Numbered from the stretch's first letter, positions 14,829 through 32,400 are shown. The stretch is 64,000 nt of DNA from Acanthosoma haemorrhoidale (GCA_930367205.1 CAKNEZ010000016.1:124001-188000); one strand, 5' to 3'. A program made the numbers and translations. The notes: generated by a model from the sequence alone, not told the origin.

Positions 14829-15778
14829 ATCGTATGATTAAAGTCACGAGTGAATATAGCATCAAATGATGTCGAATATGATAACGAACCGTGACATTGG
14901 TACTTATTGTATCACGTGATACGATCGTATGATCAAAGTTACAAGAGAATATTACATCAAATGATGTCGATTATCATAGTGTACCGCATTATTAGCACAT
15001 ATTGTATCACGTGATACGATCGTATGATTAAAGTTACGAGTGAATATAACATCAAATGATGTCGAATATGATAATGCACCGTGACATTGGCACTCATTGT
15101 ATCACGTGATACGATCGTATGATTAAAGTCACGAGTGAATATAACATCAAATGATGTCGATTATGATAGTGTTCCGTATCATAAGCACTCATTGTATCAC
15201 GTGATACGATCGTATGATGAAAGTTACGAGTGAATATAACATCAAATGATGTCGATTATGATAGTGTTCCGTATCATAAGCAATCATTGTATCACGTGAT
15301 GCGATCGTATGATTAAAGTCACGAGTGAATATAGCATCAAATGATGTCGAATATGATAACGAACCGTGACATTGGTACTTATTGTATCACGTGATACGAT
15401 CGTATGATCAAAGTTACAAGAGAATATAACATCAAATGATGTCGATTATCATAGTGTACCGCATTATTAGCACATATTGTATCACGTGATACGATCGTAT
15501 GATTAAAGTTACGAGTGAATATAACATCAAATGATGTCGAATATGATAATGCACCGTGACATTGGCACTCATTGTATCACGTGATACGATCGTATGATTA
15601 AAGTCACGAGTGAATATAACATCAAATGATGTCGATTATGATAGTGTTCCGTATCATAAGCACTCATTGTATCACGTGATACGATCGTATGATGAAAGTT
15701 ACGAGTGAATATAACATCAAATGATGTCGATTATGATAGTGTTCCGTATCATAAGCAATCATTGTATCACGTGATGCG
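14829..15778. repeat. Tandem 5-monomer (475-bp) duplication inside the array
   Basis: The rare AATATAGCATC label occurs at about 14858 and again at 15333, exactly 475 bp apart. The same pair spaced 475 bp recurs at 25971/26446 and 32906/33381. Homologous places near 2.3, 6.6 and 10.8 kb have only one. A local unequal exchange therefore happened first and was then carried into three larger block copies. Confidence 0.8.
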
Positions 15779-17281
15779 ATCGTATGATTAAAGTTACAAT
15801 TGAATATAACATCAAATGATGTCGATTATAATCGTATACCGCTTTATTAGCATACATTGTATCACGTGATGCGATCGTATGATTAAAGTAACGAGTAAAT
15901 ATAACATCAAATGATGTCGAATATAATAATGCACCGTTACATGGGCACTTATTGTATCACGTGATACGATCGTATGATTAAAGTTACGAGTGTATACACT
16001 AATAAATGATGTCGAATATGATAGTGCACCAAATCATTAGCACTTATTGTATCATGTGATGCAATCGTATGATTAAAGTTACAAGTGACTATAACATCAA
16101 ATGATGTCGATTATAATAGTGTACTGCATTATTAGCACACATTGTATCATGTGATGCGATCGTTTGATTAAAGTAACGAGTAAATATAACATCAAATGAT
16201 GTCGAATATAATAATGCACCGTTACATGGGCACTTATTGTATCACGTGATACGATCGTATGATTAAAGTTACGAGTGTATACACTAATAAATGATGTCGA
16301 ATATGATAGTGCACCAAATCATTAGCACTTATTGTATCATGTGATGCGATCGTATGATCAAAGTTACAAGAGAATGTAACATCAAAAGATGTCAATTTTG
16401 ATAGTGTACCGCATCATTGGCACTCATTATATCACGTGATAGGATCGTATGATTAAAGTAACGAGTGAATATAACATCAAATGATGTCGAATATGATAAT
16501 GCACTGTGACATTGGCACATATTGTATCACGTGATACGATCGTATGATTAAAGTCACGAGTAAATATAACATCAAATGATGTCGAATATAATAATGCACC
16601 GTGACATGGGCACTTATTGTATCACGTGATACGATCGTATGATTAAAGTTACGAGTGTATACACTAATAAATGATGTCGAATATGATAGTGCACCAAATC
16701 ATTAGCACTTATTGTATCATGTGATGCGATCGTATGATCAAAGTTACAAGAGAATATAACATCAAATGATGTCGATTATCATAGTGTACCGCATTATTAG
16801 CACATATTGTATCACGTGATACGATCGTATGATCAAAGTTACGAGTGAATATAACATCAAATGATGTCGATTATGATAGTGTTCCGTATCATAAGCAACC
16901 ATTGTATCACGTGATGCGATCGTATGATTAAAGTTACAATTGAATATAACATCAAATGATGTCGATTATAATGGTATACCGCTTTATTAGCATACATTGT
17001 ATCACGTGATACGATCGCATGATTAAAGTTACGAGTGAATATAACATCAAATGATGTCGAATATGATAATGCACCGTGACATTGGCACTTATTGTTTCAC
17101 GTGATACGATCTTATGATTAAAGTTACGAGTGTATACACCATTAAATGATGTCGAATATGATAGTGTGTCGTAGCATTTACACTCATTGTATCACGCGAT
17201 TCGATCACATGATTAAAGTTACGAGTGAATATAACATCAAATGATGTCGAATATGATAATGAACCGTGACATTGGCACTTA

Positions 17282-20200
17282 TTGTATCACGTGATACGAT
17301 CGTATGAATAAAGTTACAGGTGAATATAACATCAAATGATGTTGATTATGATAGTGTTCCGTATCATAAGCAATCATTGTATCACGTGATGCGATCGTAT
17401 AATTAAAGTTACGAGTAAATATAACATCAAATAATGTCAAATATGAAAGTGTACCGCATCATTAGCACACATTGTATCACGTGATACGATCGTATGATTA
17501 AAGTAACGAGTGAATATAACATCAAATGATGTCGATTATAATGGTTTACTGCTTTATTAGCACACATTCTATCACGTGATACGATCGTATGATTAAAGTT
17601 ACGAGTGAATATAACATCAAATGATGTCGAATATGATAATGCACTGTGACATTGGCACTTATTGTATCACGTGATACGATCGTATGATTAAAGTTACGAG
17701 TGTATACACTATTAAATGATGTTGAATATGATAGTGCACCAAATCATTAGCACTTATTGTATCATGTGATGCAATCGTATGATTAAAGTTACAAGTGACT
17801 ATAACATCAAATGATGTCGATTATAATAGTGTACTGCATTATTAGCACACATTGTATTATGTGATGCGATCGTATGATTAAAGTAACGAGTGAATATAAC
17901 ATCAAATGATGTCGAATATGATAATGCACCGTGACATTGGCACATATTGTATCACGTGATACGATCGTATGATTAAAGTTACGAGTGTATACACTAATAA
18001 ATGATGTCGAATATGATAGTGCACCAAATCATTAGCACTTATTGTATCATGTGATGCGATCGTATGATCAAAGTTACAAGAGAATGTAACATCAAAAGAT
18101 GTCAATTTTGATAGTGTACCGCATCATTGGCACTCATTATATCACGTGATAGGATCGTATGATTAAAGTAACGCGTGAATATAACATCAAATGATGTCGA
18201 ATATGATAATGCACCGTGACATTGGCACATATTGTATCACGTGATACGATCGTATGATTAAAGTCACGAGTAAATATAACATCAAATGATGTCGAATATA
18301 ATAATGCACCGTGACATGGGCACTTATTGTATCACGTGATACGATCGTATGATTAAAGTTACGAGTGTATACACTAATAAATGATGTCGAATATGATAGT
18401 GCACCAAATCATTAGCACTTATTGTATCATGTGATGCGATCGTATGATTAAAGTTACAAGTGACTATAACATCAAATGATGTCGATTATAATAGTGTACT
18501 GCATTATTAGCACACATTGTATCACGTGATACGATCGTATGATTAAAGTTACGAGTGAATATAACATCAAATGATGTAGAATATGATAATGCACTGTGAC
18601 ATTGGCACTTATTGTATCACGTGATACGATCGTATGATTAAAGTTACGAGTGTATACACTATTAAATGATGTCGAATATGATAGTGCACCAAATCATTAG
18701 CACTTATTGTATCATGTGATGCGATCTTATGATTGAAGTTACAATTGAATATAACATCAAATGATGTCGATTATAATCGTATACCGCTTTATTAGCATAC
18801 ATTGTATCACGTGATGCGATCGTATGATTAAAGTAACGAGTAAATATAACATCAAATGATGTCGAATATAATAATGCACCGTTACATGGGCACTTATTGT
18901 ATCACGTGATACGATCGTATGATTAAAGTTACGAGTGTATACACTAATAAATGATGTCGAATATGATAGTGCACCAAATCATTAGCACTTATTGTATCAT
19001 GTGATGCAATCGTATGATTAAAGTTACAAGTGACTATAACATCAAATGACGTCGATTATAATAGTGTACTGCATTATTAGCACACATTGTATCATGTGAT
19101 GCGATCGTTTGATTAAAGTAACGAGTAAATATAACATCAAATGATGTCGAATATAATAATGCACCGTTACATGGGCACTTATTGTATCACGTGATACGAT
19201 CGTATGATTAAAGTTACGAGTGTATACACTAATAAATGATGTCGAATATGATAGTGCACCAAATCATTAGCACTTATTGTATCATGTGATGCGATCGTAT
19301 GATCAAAGTTACAAGAGAATGTAACATCAAAAGATGTCAATTTTGATAGTGTACCGCATCATTGGCACTCATTATATCACGTGATAGGATCGTATGATTA
19401 AAGTAACGAGTGAATATAACATCAAATGATGTCGAATATGATAATGCACTGTGACATTGGCACATATTGTATCACGTGATACGATCGTATGATTAAAGTC
19501 ACGAGTAAATATAACATCAAATGATGTCGAATATAATAATGCACCGTGACATGGGCACTTATTGTATCACGTGATACGATCGTATGATTAAAGTTACGAG
19601 TGTATACACTAATAAATGATGTCGAATATGATAGTGCACCAAATCATTAGCACTTATTGTATCATGTGATGCGATCGTATGATCAAAGTTACAAGAGAAT
19701 ATAACATCAAATGATGTCGATTATCATAGTGTACCGCATTATTAGCACATATTGTATCACGTGATACGATCGTATGATCAAAGTTACGAGTGAATATAAC
19801 ATCAAATGATGTCGATTATGATAGTGTTCCGTATCATAAGCAACCATTGTATCACGTGATGCGATCGTATGATTAAAGTTACAATTGAATATAACATCAA
19901 ATGATGTCGATTATAATGGTATACCGCTTTATTAGCATACATTGTATCACGTGATACGATCGCATGATTAAAGTTACGAGTGAATATAACATCAAATGAT
20001 GTCGAATATGATAATGCACCGTGACATTGGCACTTATTGTTTCACGTGATACGATCTTATGATTAAAGTTACGAGTGTATACACCATTAAATGATGTCGA
20101 ATATGATAGTGCACCAAATCATTAGCACTTATTGTATCATGTGATGCAATCGTATGATTAAAGTTACAAGTGACTATAACATCAAATGATGTCGATTATA

Positions 20201-21366
20201 ATAGTGTACTGCATTATTAGCACACATTGTATCATGTGATGCGATCGTATGATTAAAGTAACGAGTAAATATAACATCAAATGATGTCGAATATAATAAT
20301 GCACCGTTACATGGGCACTTATTGTATCACGTGATACGATCGTATGATTAAAGTTACGAGTGTATACACTAATAAATGATGTCGAATATGATAGTGCACC
20401 AAATCATTAGCACTTATTGTATCATGTGATGCGATCGTATGATCAAAGTTACAAGAGAATGTAACATCAAAAGATGTCAATTTTGATAGTGTACCGCATC
20501 ATTGGCACTCATTATATCACGTGATAGGATCGTATGATTAAAGTAACGAGTGAATATAACATCAAATGATGTCGAATATGATAATGCACTGTGACATTGG
20601 CACATATTGTATCACGTGATACGATCGTATGATTAAAGTCACGAGTAAATATAACATCAAATGATGTCGAATATAATAATGCACCGTGACATGGGCACTT
20701 ATTGTATCACGTGATACGATCGTATGATTAAAGTTACGAGTGTATACACTAATAAATGATGTCGAATATGATAGTGCACCAAATCATTAGCACTTATTGT
20801 ATCATGTGATGCGATCGTATGATCAAAGTTACAAGAGAATATAACATCAAATGATGTCGATTATCATAGTGTACCGAATTATTAGCACATATTGTATCAC
20901 GTGATACGATCGTATGATCAAAGTTACGAGTGAATATAACATCAAATGATGTCGATTATGATAGTGTTCCGTATCATAAGCAATCATTGTATCACGTGAT
21001 GCGATCGTATGATTAAAGTTACAATTGAATATAACATCAAATGATGTCGATTATAATGGTATACCGCTTTATTAGCATACATTGTATCACGTGATACGAT
21101 CGCATGATTAAAGTTACGAGTGAATATAACATCAAATGATGTCGAATATGATAATGCACCGTGACATTGGCACTTATTGTTTCACGTGATACGATCTTAT
21201 GATTAAAGTTACGAGTGTATACACCATTAAATGATGTCGAATATGATAGTGTGTCGTAGCATTTACACTCATTGTATCACGCGATTCGATCACATGATTA
21301 AAGTTACGAGTGAATATAACATCAAATGATGTCGAATATGATAATGAACCGTGACATTGGCACTTA
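17282..21366. repeat. 43-monomer block (4085 bp)
   Basis: The GAATAAAGTTACAGG monomer occurs at 17282 and 21367, an offset of 43 x 95. The same 4085-bp offset links 36375 to 40460 and 36995 to 41080. The block from 17282 also matches the stretch from 29440 at an offset of 12158 (17282/29440, 17902/30060, 18171/30329). Confidence 0.75.
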
Positions 21367-24300
21367 TTGTATCACGTGATACGATCGTATGAATAAAGTT
21401 ACAGGTGAATATAACATCAAATGATGTTGATTATGATAGTGTTCCGTATCATAAGCAATCATTGTATCACGTGATGCGATCGTATAATTAAAGTTACGAG
21501 TAAATATAACATCAAATAATGTCAAATATGAAAGTGTACCGCATCATTAGCACACATTGTATCACGTGATACGATCGTATGATTAAAGTAACGAGTGAAT
21601 ATAACATCAAATGATGTCGATTATGATAGTGTTCCGTATCATAAGCAATCATTGTATCACGTGATGCGATCGTATGATTAAAGTTACAATTGAATATAAC
21701 ATCAAATGATGTCGATTATAATGGTATACCGCTTTATTAGCATACATTGTATCACGTGATACGATCGCATGATTAAAGTTACGAGTGAATATAACATCAA
21801 ATGATGTCGAATATGATAATGCACCGTGACATTGGCACTTATTGTTTCACGTGATACGATCTTATGATTAAAGTTACGAGTGTATACACCATTAAATGAT
21901 GTCGAATATGATAGTGTGTCGTAGCATTTACACTCATTGTATCACGCGATTCGATCACATGATTAAAGTTACGAGTGAATATAACATCAAATGATGTGGA
22001 ATATGATAATGAACCGTGACATTGGCACTTATTGTATCACGTGATACGATCGTATGAATAAAGTTACAGGTGAATATAACATCAAATGATGTTGATTATG
22101 ATAGTGTTCCGTATCATAAGCAATCATTGTATCACGTGATGCGATCGTATAATTAAAGTCACGAGTGAATATAACATCAAATGATGTCAATTATGATAGT
22201 GTTCCGTATCATAAGCACTCATTGTATCACGTGATACGATCGTATGATGAAAGTTACGAGTGAATATAACATCAAATGATGTCGATTATGATAGTGTTCC
22301 GTATCATAAGCAATCATTGTATCACGTGATGCGATCGTATGATTAAAGTTACAATTGAATATAACATCAAATGATGTCGATTATAATCGTATACCGCTTT
22401 ATTAGCATACATTGTATCACGTGATGCGATCGTATGATTAAAGTAACGAGTAAATATAACATCAAATGATGTCGAATATAATAATGCACCGTTACATGGG
22501 CACTTATTGTATCACGTGATACGATCGTATGATTAAAGTTACGAGTGTATACACTAATAAATGATGTCGAATATGATAGTGCACCAAATCATTAGCACTT
22601 ATTGTATCATGTGATGCAATCGTATGATTAAAGTTACAAGTGACTATAACATCAAATGATGTCGATTATAATAGTGTACTGCATTATTAGCACACATTGT
22701 ATCATGTGATGCGATCGTTTGATTAAAGTAACGAGTAAATATAACATCAAATGATGTCGAATATAATAATGCACCGTTACATGGGCACTTATTGTATCAC
22801 GTGATACGATCGTATGATTAAAGTTACGAGTGTATACACTAATAAATGATGTCGAATATGATAGTGCACCAAATCATTAGCACTTATTGTATCATGTGAT
22901 GCAATCGTATGATCAAAGTTACAAGAGAATGTAACATCAAAAGATGTCAATTTTGATAGTGTACCGCATCATTGGCACTCATTATATCACGTGATAGGAT
23001 CGTATGATTAAAGTAACGAGTGAATATAACATCAAATGATGTCGAATATGATAATGCACTGTGACATTGGCACATATTGTATCACGTGATACGATCGTAT
23101 GATTAAAGTCACGAGTAAATATAACATCAAATGATGTCGAATATAATAATGCACCGTGACATGGGCACTTATTGTATCACGTGATACGATCGTATGATTA
23201 AAGTTACGAGTGTATACACTAATAAATGATGTCGAATATGATAGTGCACCAAATCATTAGCACTTATTGTATCACGTGATGCGATCGTATGATTAAAGTT
23301 ACAATTGAATATAACATCAAATGATGTCGATTATAATGGTATACCGCTTTATTAGCATACATTGTATCACGTGATACGATCGCATGATTAAAGTTACGAG
23401 TGAATATAACATCAAATGATGTCGAATATGATAATGCAACGTGACATTGGCACTTATTGTTTCACGTGATACGATCTTATGATTAAAGTTACGAGTGTAT
23501 ACACCATTAAATGATGTCGAATATGATAGTGCACCAAATCATTAGCACACATTGTATCATGTGATGCGATCGTATGATTAAAGTAACGAGTAAATATAAC
23601 ATCAAATGATGTCGAATATAATAATGCACCGTTACATGGGCACTTATTGTATCACGTGATACGATCGTATGATTAAAGTTACGAGTGTATACACTAATAA
23701 ATGATGTCAAATATGATAGTGCACCAAATCATTAGCACTTATTGTATCATGTGATGCGATCGTATGATCAAAGTTACAAGAGAATGTAACATCAAAAGAT
23801 GTCAATTTTGATAGTGTACCGCATCATTGGCACTCATTATATCACGTGATAGGATCGTATGATTAAAGTAACGAGTGAATATAACATCAAATGATGTCGA
23901 ATATGATAATGCAGTGTGACATTGGCACATATTGTATCACGTGATACGATCGTATGATTAAAGTCACGAGTAAATATAACATCAAATGATGTCGAATATA
24001 ATAATGCACCGTGACATGGGCACTTATTGTATCACGTGATACGATCGTATGATTAAAGTTACGAGTGTATACACTAATAAATGATGTCGAATATGATAGT
24101 GCACCAAATCATTAGCACTTATTGTATCATGTGATGCGATCGTATGATCAAAGTTACAAGAGAATATAACATCAAATGATGTCGATTATCATAGTACCGC
24201 ATTATTAGCACATATTGTATCACGTGATACGATCGTATGATCAAAGTTACGAGTGAATATAACATCAAATGATGTCGATTATGATAGTGTTCCGTATCAT

Positions 24301-27300
24301 AAGCAATCATTGTATCACGTGATGCGATCGTATGATTAAAGTTACAATTGAATATAACATCAAATGATGTCGATTATAATGGTATACCGCTTTATTAGCA
24401 TACATTGTATCACGTGATACGATCGCATGATTAAAGTTACGAGTGAATATAACATCAAATGATGTCGAATATGATAATGCACCGAGACATTGGCACTTAT
24501 TGTTTCACGTGATACGATCTTATGATTAAAGTTACGAGTGTATACACCATTAAATGATGTCGAATATGATAGTGTGTCGTAGCATTTACACTCATTGTAT
24601 CACGTGATACGATCGTATGATTAAAGTTACGAGTGAATATAACATCAAATGATGTCGAATATGATAATGCACCGTGACATTGGCACTTATTGTATCACGT
24701 GATACGATCGTATGAATAAAGTTACAGGTGAATATAACATCAAATGATGTTGATTATGATAGTGTTCCGTATCATAAGCAATCATTGTATCACGTGATGC
24801 GATCGTATAATTAAAGTTACGAGTAAATATAACATCAAATAATGTCAAATATGAAAGTGTACCGCATCATTAGCACACATTGTATCACGTGATACGATCG
24901 TATGATTAAAGTAACGAGTGAATATAACATCAAATGATGTCGATTATAATGGTTTACTGCTTTATTAGCACACATTCTATCACGTGATACGATCGTATGA
25001 TTAAAGTTACGAGTGAATATAACATCAAATGATGTCGAATATGATAATGCACTGTGACATTGGCACTTATTGTATCACGTGATACGATCGTATGATTAAA
25101 GTTACGAGTGTATACACTATTAAATGATGTCGAATATGATAGTGCACCAAATCATTAGCACTTATTGTATCATGTGATGCAATCGTATGATTAAAGTTAC
25201 AAGTGACTATAACATCAAATGATGTCGATTATAATAGTGTACTGCATTATTAGCACACATTGTATCATGTGATGCGATCGTATGATTAAAGTAACGAGTG
25301 AATATAACATCAAATGATGTCGAATATGATAATGCACCGTGACATTGGCACATATTGTATCACGTGATACGATCGTATGATTATAGTCACGAGTAAATAT
25401 AACATCAAATGATGTCGAATATAATAATGCACCGTTACATGGGCACTTATTGTATCACGTGATACGATCGTATGATTAAAGTTACGAGTGTATACACTAA
25501 TAAATGATGTCGAATATGATAGTGCACCAAATCATTAGCACTTATTGTATCATGTGATGCGATCGTATGATCAAAGTTACAAGAGAATGTAACATCAAAA
25601 GATGTCAATTTTGATAGTGTACCGCATCATTGGCACTCATTATATCACGTGATAGGATCGTATGATTAAAGTAACGAGTGAATATAACATCAAATGATGT
25701 CGAATATGATAATGCACCGTGACATTGGCACATATTGTATCACGTGATACGATCGTATGATTAAAGTCACGAGTAAATATAACATCAAATGATGTCGAAT
25801 ATAATAATGCACCGTGACATGGGCACTTATTGTATCACGTGATACGATCGTATGATTAAAGTTACGAGTGTATACACTAATAAATGATGTCGAATATGAT
25901 AGTGCACCAAATCATTAGCACTTATTGTATCATGTGATGCGATCGTATGATTAAAGTCACGAGTGAATATAGCATCAAATGATGTCGAATATGATAACGA
26001 ACCGTGACATTGGTACTTATTGTATCACGTGATACGATCGTATGATCAAAGTTACAAGAGAATATAACATCAAATGATGTCGATTATCATAGTGTACCGC
26101 ATTATTAGCACATATTGTATCACGTGATACGATCGTATGATTAAAGTTACGAGTGAATATAACATCAAATGATGTCGAATATGATAATGCACCGTGACAT
26201 TGGCACTCATTGTATCACGTGATACGATCGTATGATTAAAGTCACGAGTGAATATAACATCAAATGATGTCGATTATGATAGTGTTCCGTATCATAAGCA
26301 CTCATTGTATCACGTGATACGATCGTATGATGAAAGTTACGAGTGAATATAACATCAAATGATGTCGATTATGATAGTGTTCCGTATCATAAGCAATCAT
26401 TGTATCACGTGATGCGATCGTATGATTAAAGTCACGAGTGAATATAGCATCAAATGATGTCGAATATGATAACGAACCGTGACATTGGTACTTATTGTAT
26501 CACGTGATACGATCGTATGATCAAAGTTACAAGAGAATATAACATCAAATGATGTCGATTATCATAGTGTACCGCATTATTAGCACATATTGTATCACGT
26601 GATACGATCGTATGATTAAAGTTACGAGTGAATATAACATCAAATGATGTCGAATATGATAATGCACCGTGACATTGGCACTCATTGTATCACGTGATAC
26701 GATCGTATGATTAAAGTCACGAGTGAATATAACATCAAATGATGTCGATTATGATAGTGTTCCGTATCATAAGCACTCATTGTATCACGTGATACGATCG
26801 TATGATGAAAGTTACGAGTGAATATAACATCAAATGATGTCGATTATGATAGTGTTCCGTATCATAAGCAATCATTGTATCACGTGATGCGATCGTATGA
26901 TTAAAGTTACAATTGAATATAACATCAAATGATGTCGATTATAATCGTATACCGCTTTATTAGCATACATTGTATCACGTGATGCGATCGTATGATTAAA
27001 GTAACGAGTAAATATAACATCAAATGATGTCGAATATAATAATGCACCGTTACATGGGCACTTATTGTATCACGTGATACGATCGTATGATTAAAGTTAC
27101 GAGTGTATACACTAATAAATGATGTCGAATATGATAGTGCACCAAATCATTAGCACTTATTGTATCATGTGATGCAATCGTATGATTAAAGTTACAAGTG
27201 ACTATAACATCAAATGATGTCAATTATAATAGTGTACTGCATTATTAGCACACATTGTATCATGTGATGCGATCGTTTGATTAAAGTAACGAGTAAATAT

Positions 27301-29439
27301 AACATCAAATGATGTCGAATATAATAATGCACCGTTACATGGGCACTTATTGTATCACGTGATACGATCGTATGATTAAAGTTACGAGTGTATACACTAA
27401 TAAATGATGTCGAATATGATAGTGCACCAAATCATTAGCACTTATTGTATCATGTGATGCGATCGTATGATCAAAGTTACAAGAGAATGTAACATCAAAA
27501 GATGTCAATTTTGATAGTGTACCGCATCATTGGCACTCATTATATCACGTGATAGGATCGTATGATTAAAGTAACGAGTGAATATAACATCAAATGATGT
27601 CGAATATGATAATGCACTGTGACATTGGCACATATTGTATCACGTGATACGATCGTATGATTAAAGTCACGAGTAAATATAACATCAAATGATGTCGAAT
27701 ATAATAATGCACCGTGACATGGGCACTTATTGTATCACGTGATACGATCGTATGATTAAAGTTACGAGTGTATACACTAATAAATGATGTCGAATATGAT
27801 AGTGCACCAAATCATTAGCACTTATTGTATCATGTGATGCGATCGTATGATCAAAGTTACAAGAGAATATAACATCAAATGATGTCGATTATCATAGTGT
27901 ACCGCATTATTAGCACATATTGTATCACGTGATACGATCGTATGATCAAAGTTACGAGTGAATATAACATCAAATGATGTCGATTATGATAGTGTTCCGT
28001 ATCATAAGCAACCATTGTATCACGTGATGCGATCGTATGATTAAAGTTACAATTGAATATAACATCAAATGATGTCGATTATAATGGTATACCGCTTTAT
28101 TAGCATACATTGTATCACGTGATACGATCGCATGATTAAAGTTACGAGTGAATATAACATCAAATGATGTCGAATATGATAATGCACCGTGACATTGGCA
28201 CTTATTGTTTCACGTGATACGATCTTATGATTAAAGTTACGAGTGTATACACCATTAAATGATGTCGAATATGATAGTGCACCAAATCATTAGCACTTAT
28301 TGTATCATGTGATGCAATCGTATGATTAAAGTTACAAGTGACTATAACATCAAATGATGTCGATTATAATAGTGTACTGCATTATTAGCACACATTGTAT
28401 CATGTGATGCGATCGTATGATTAAAGTAACGAGTAAATATAACATCAAATGATGTCGAATATAATAATGCACCGTTACATGGGCACTTATTGTATCACGT
28501 GATACGATCGTATGATTAAAGTTACGAGTGTATACACTAATAAATGATGTCGAATATGATAGTGCACCAAATCATTAGCACTTATTGTATCATGTGATGC
28601 GATCTTATGATCAAAGTTACAAGAGAATGTAACATCAAAAGATGTCAATTTTGATAGTGTACCGCATCATTGGCACTCATTATATCACGTGATAGGATCG
28701 TATGATTAAAGTAACGAGTGAATATAACATCAAATGATGTCGAATATGATAATGCACTGTGACATTGGCACATATTGTATCACGTGATACGATCGTATGA
28801 TTAAAGTCACGAGTAAATATAACATCAAATGATGTCGAATATAATAATGCACCGTGACATGGGCACTTATTGTATCACGTGATACGATCGTATGATTAAA
28901 GTTACGAGTGTATACACTAATAAATGATGTCGAATATGATAGTGCACCAAATCATTAGCACTTATTGTATCATGTGATGCGATCGTATGATCAAAGTTAC
29001 AAGAGAATATAACATCAAATGATGTCGATTATCATAGTGTACCGCATTATTAGCACATATTGTATCACGTGATGCGATCGTATGATTAAAGTTACAATTG
29101 AATATAACATCAAATGATGTCGATTATAATGGTATACCGCTTTATTAGCATACATTGTATCACGTGATACGATCGCATGATTAAAGTTACGAGTGAATAT
29201 AACATCAAATGATGTCGAATATGATAATGCACCGTGACATTGGCACTTATTGTTTCACGTGATACGATCTTATGATTAAAGTTACGAGTGTATACACCAT
29301 TAAATGATGTCGAATATGATAGTGTGTCGTAGCATTTACACTCATTGTATCACGCGATTCGATCACATGATTAAAGTTACGAGTGAATATAACATCAAAT
29401 GATGTCGAATATGATAATGAACCGTGACATTGGCACTTA

Positions 29440-32400
29440 TTGTATCACGTGATACGATCGTATGAATAAAGTTACAGGTGAATATAACATCAAATGATGT
29501 TGATTATGATAGTGTTCCGTATCATAAGCAATCATTGTATCACGTGATGCGATCGTATAATTAAAGTTACGAGTAAATATAACATCAAATAATGTCAAAT
29601 ATGAAAGTGTACCGCATCATTAGCACACATTGTATCACGTGATACGATCGTATGATTAAAGTAACGAGTGAATATAACATCAAATGATGTCGATTATAAT
29701 GGTTTACTGCTTTATTAGCACACATTCTATCACGTGATACGATCGTATGATTAAAGTTACGAGTGAATATAACATCAAATGATGTCGAATATGATAATGC
29801 ACTGTGACATTGGCACTTATTGTATCACGTGATACGATCGTATGATTAAAGTTACGAGTGTATACACTATTAAATGATGTCGAATATGATAGTGCACCAA
29901 ATCATTAGCACTTATTGTATCATGTGATGCAATCGTATGATTAAAGTTACAAGTGACTATAACATCAAATGATGTCGATTATAATAGTGTACTGCATTAT
30001 TAGCACACATTGTATTATGTGATGCGATCGTATGATTAAAGTAACGAGTGAATATAACATCAAATGATGTCGAATATGATAATGCACCGTGACATTGGCA
30101 CATATTGTATCACGTGATACGATCGTATGATTAAAGTTACGAGTGTATACACTAATAAATGATGTCGAATATGATAGTGCACCAAATCATTAGCACTTAT
30201 TGTATCATGTGATGCGATCGTATGATCAAAGTTACAAGAGAATGTAACATCAAAAGATGTCAATTTTGATAGTGTACCGCATCATTGGCACTCATTATAT
30301 CACGTGATAGGATCGTATGATTAAAGTAACGCGTGAATATAACATCAAATGATGTCGAATATGATAATGCACCGTGACATTGGCACATATTGTATCACGT
30401 GATACGATCGTATGATTAAAGTCACGAGTAAATATAACATCAAATGATGTCGAATATAATAATGCACCGTGACATGGGCACTTATTGTATCACGTGATAC
30501 GATCGTATGATTAAAGTTACGAGTGTATACACTAATAAATGATGTCGAATATGATAGTGCACCAAATCATTAGCACTTATTGTATCATGTGATGCGATCG
30601 TATGATTAAAGTTACAAGTGACTATAACATCAAATGATGTCGATTATAATAGTGTACTGCATTATTAGCACACATTGTATCACGTGATACGATCGTATGA
30701 TTAAAGTTACGAGTGAATATAACATCAAATGATGTCGAATATGATAATGCACTGTGACATTGGCACTTATTGTATCACGTGATACGATCGTATGATTAAA
30801 GTTACGAGTGTATACACTATTAAATGATGTCGAATATGATAGTGCACCAAATCATTAGCACTTATTGTATCATGTGATGCGATCTTATGATTGAAGTTAC
30901 AATTGAATATAACATCAAATGATGTCGATTATAATCGTATACCGCTTTATTAGCATACATTGTATCACGTGATGCGATCGTATGATTAAAGTAACGAGTA
31001 AATATAACATCAAATGATGTCGAATATAATAATGCACCGTTACATGGGCACTTATTGTATCACGTGATACGATCGTATGATTAAAGTTACGAGTGTATAC
31101 ACTAATAAATGATGTCGAATATGATAGTGCACCAAATCATTAGCACTTATTGTATCATGTGATGCAATCGTATGATTAAAGTTACAAGTGACTATAACAT
31201 CAAATGATGTCGATTATAATAGTGTACTGCATTATTAGCACACATTGTATCATGTGATGCGATCGTTTGATTAAAGTAACGAGTAAATATAACATCAAAT
31301 GATGTCGAATATAATAATGCACCGTTACATGGGCACTTATTGTATCACGTGATACGATCGTATGATTAAAGTTACGAGTGTATACACTAATAAATGATGT
31401 CGAATATGATAGTGCACCAAATCATTAGCACTTATTGTATCATGTGATGCGATCGTATGATCAAAGTTACAAGAGAATGTAACATCAAAAGATGTCAATT
31501 TTGATAGTGTACCGCATCATTGGCACTCATTATATCACGTGATAGGATCGTATGATTAAAGTAACGAGTGAATATAACATCAAATGATGTCGAATATGAT
31601 AATGCACTGTGACATTGGCACATATTGTATCACGTGATACGATCGTATGATTAAAGTCACGAGTAAATATAACATCAAATGATGTCGAATATAATAATGC
31701 ACCGTGACATGGGCACTTATTGTATCACGTGATACGATCGTATGATTAAAGTTACGAGTGTATACACTAATAAATGATGTCGAATATGATAGTGCACCAA
31801 ATCATTAGCACTTATTGTATCATGTGATGCGATCGTATGATCAAAGTTACAAGAGAATATAACATCAAATGATGTCGATTATCATAGTGTACCGCATTAT
31901 TAGCACATATTGTATCACGTGATACGATCGTATGATCAAAGTTACGAGTGAATATAACATCAAATGATGTCGAATATGATAATGCACTGTGACATTGGCA
32001 CTTATTGTATCACGTGATACGATCGTATGATTAAAGTTACGAGTGTATACACTATTAAATGATGTCGAATATGATAGTGCACCAAATCATTAGCACTTAT
32101 TGTATCATGTGATGCAATCGTATGATTAAAGTTACAAGTGACTATAACATCAAATGATGTCGATTATAATAGTGTACTGCATTATTAGCACACATTGTAT
32201 CATGTGATGCGATCGTATGATTAAAGTAACGAGTGAATATAACATCAAATGATGTCGAATATGATAATGCACCGTGACATTGGCACATATTGTATCACGT
32301 GATACGATCGTATGATTATAGTCACGAGTAAATATAACATCAAATGATGTCGAATATAATAATGCACCGTTACATGGGCACTTATTGTATCACGTGATAC

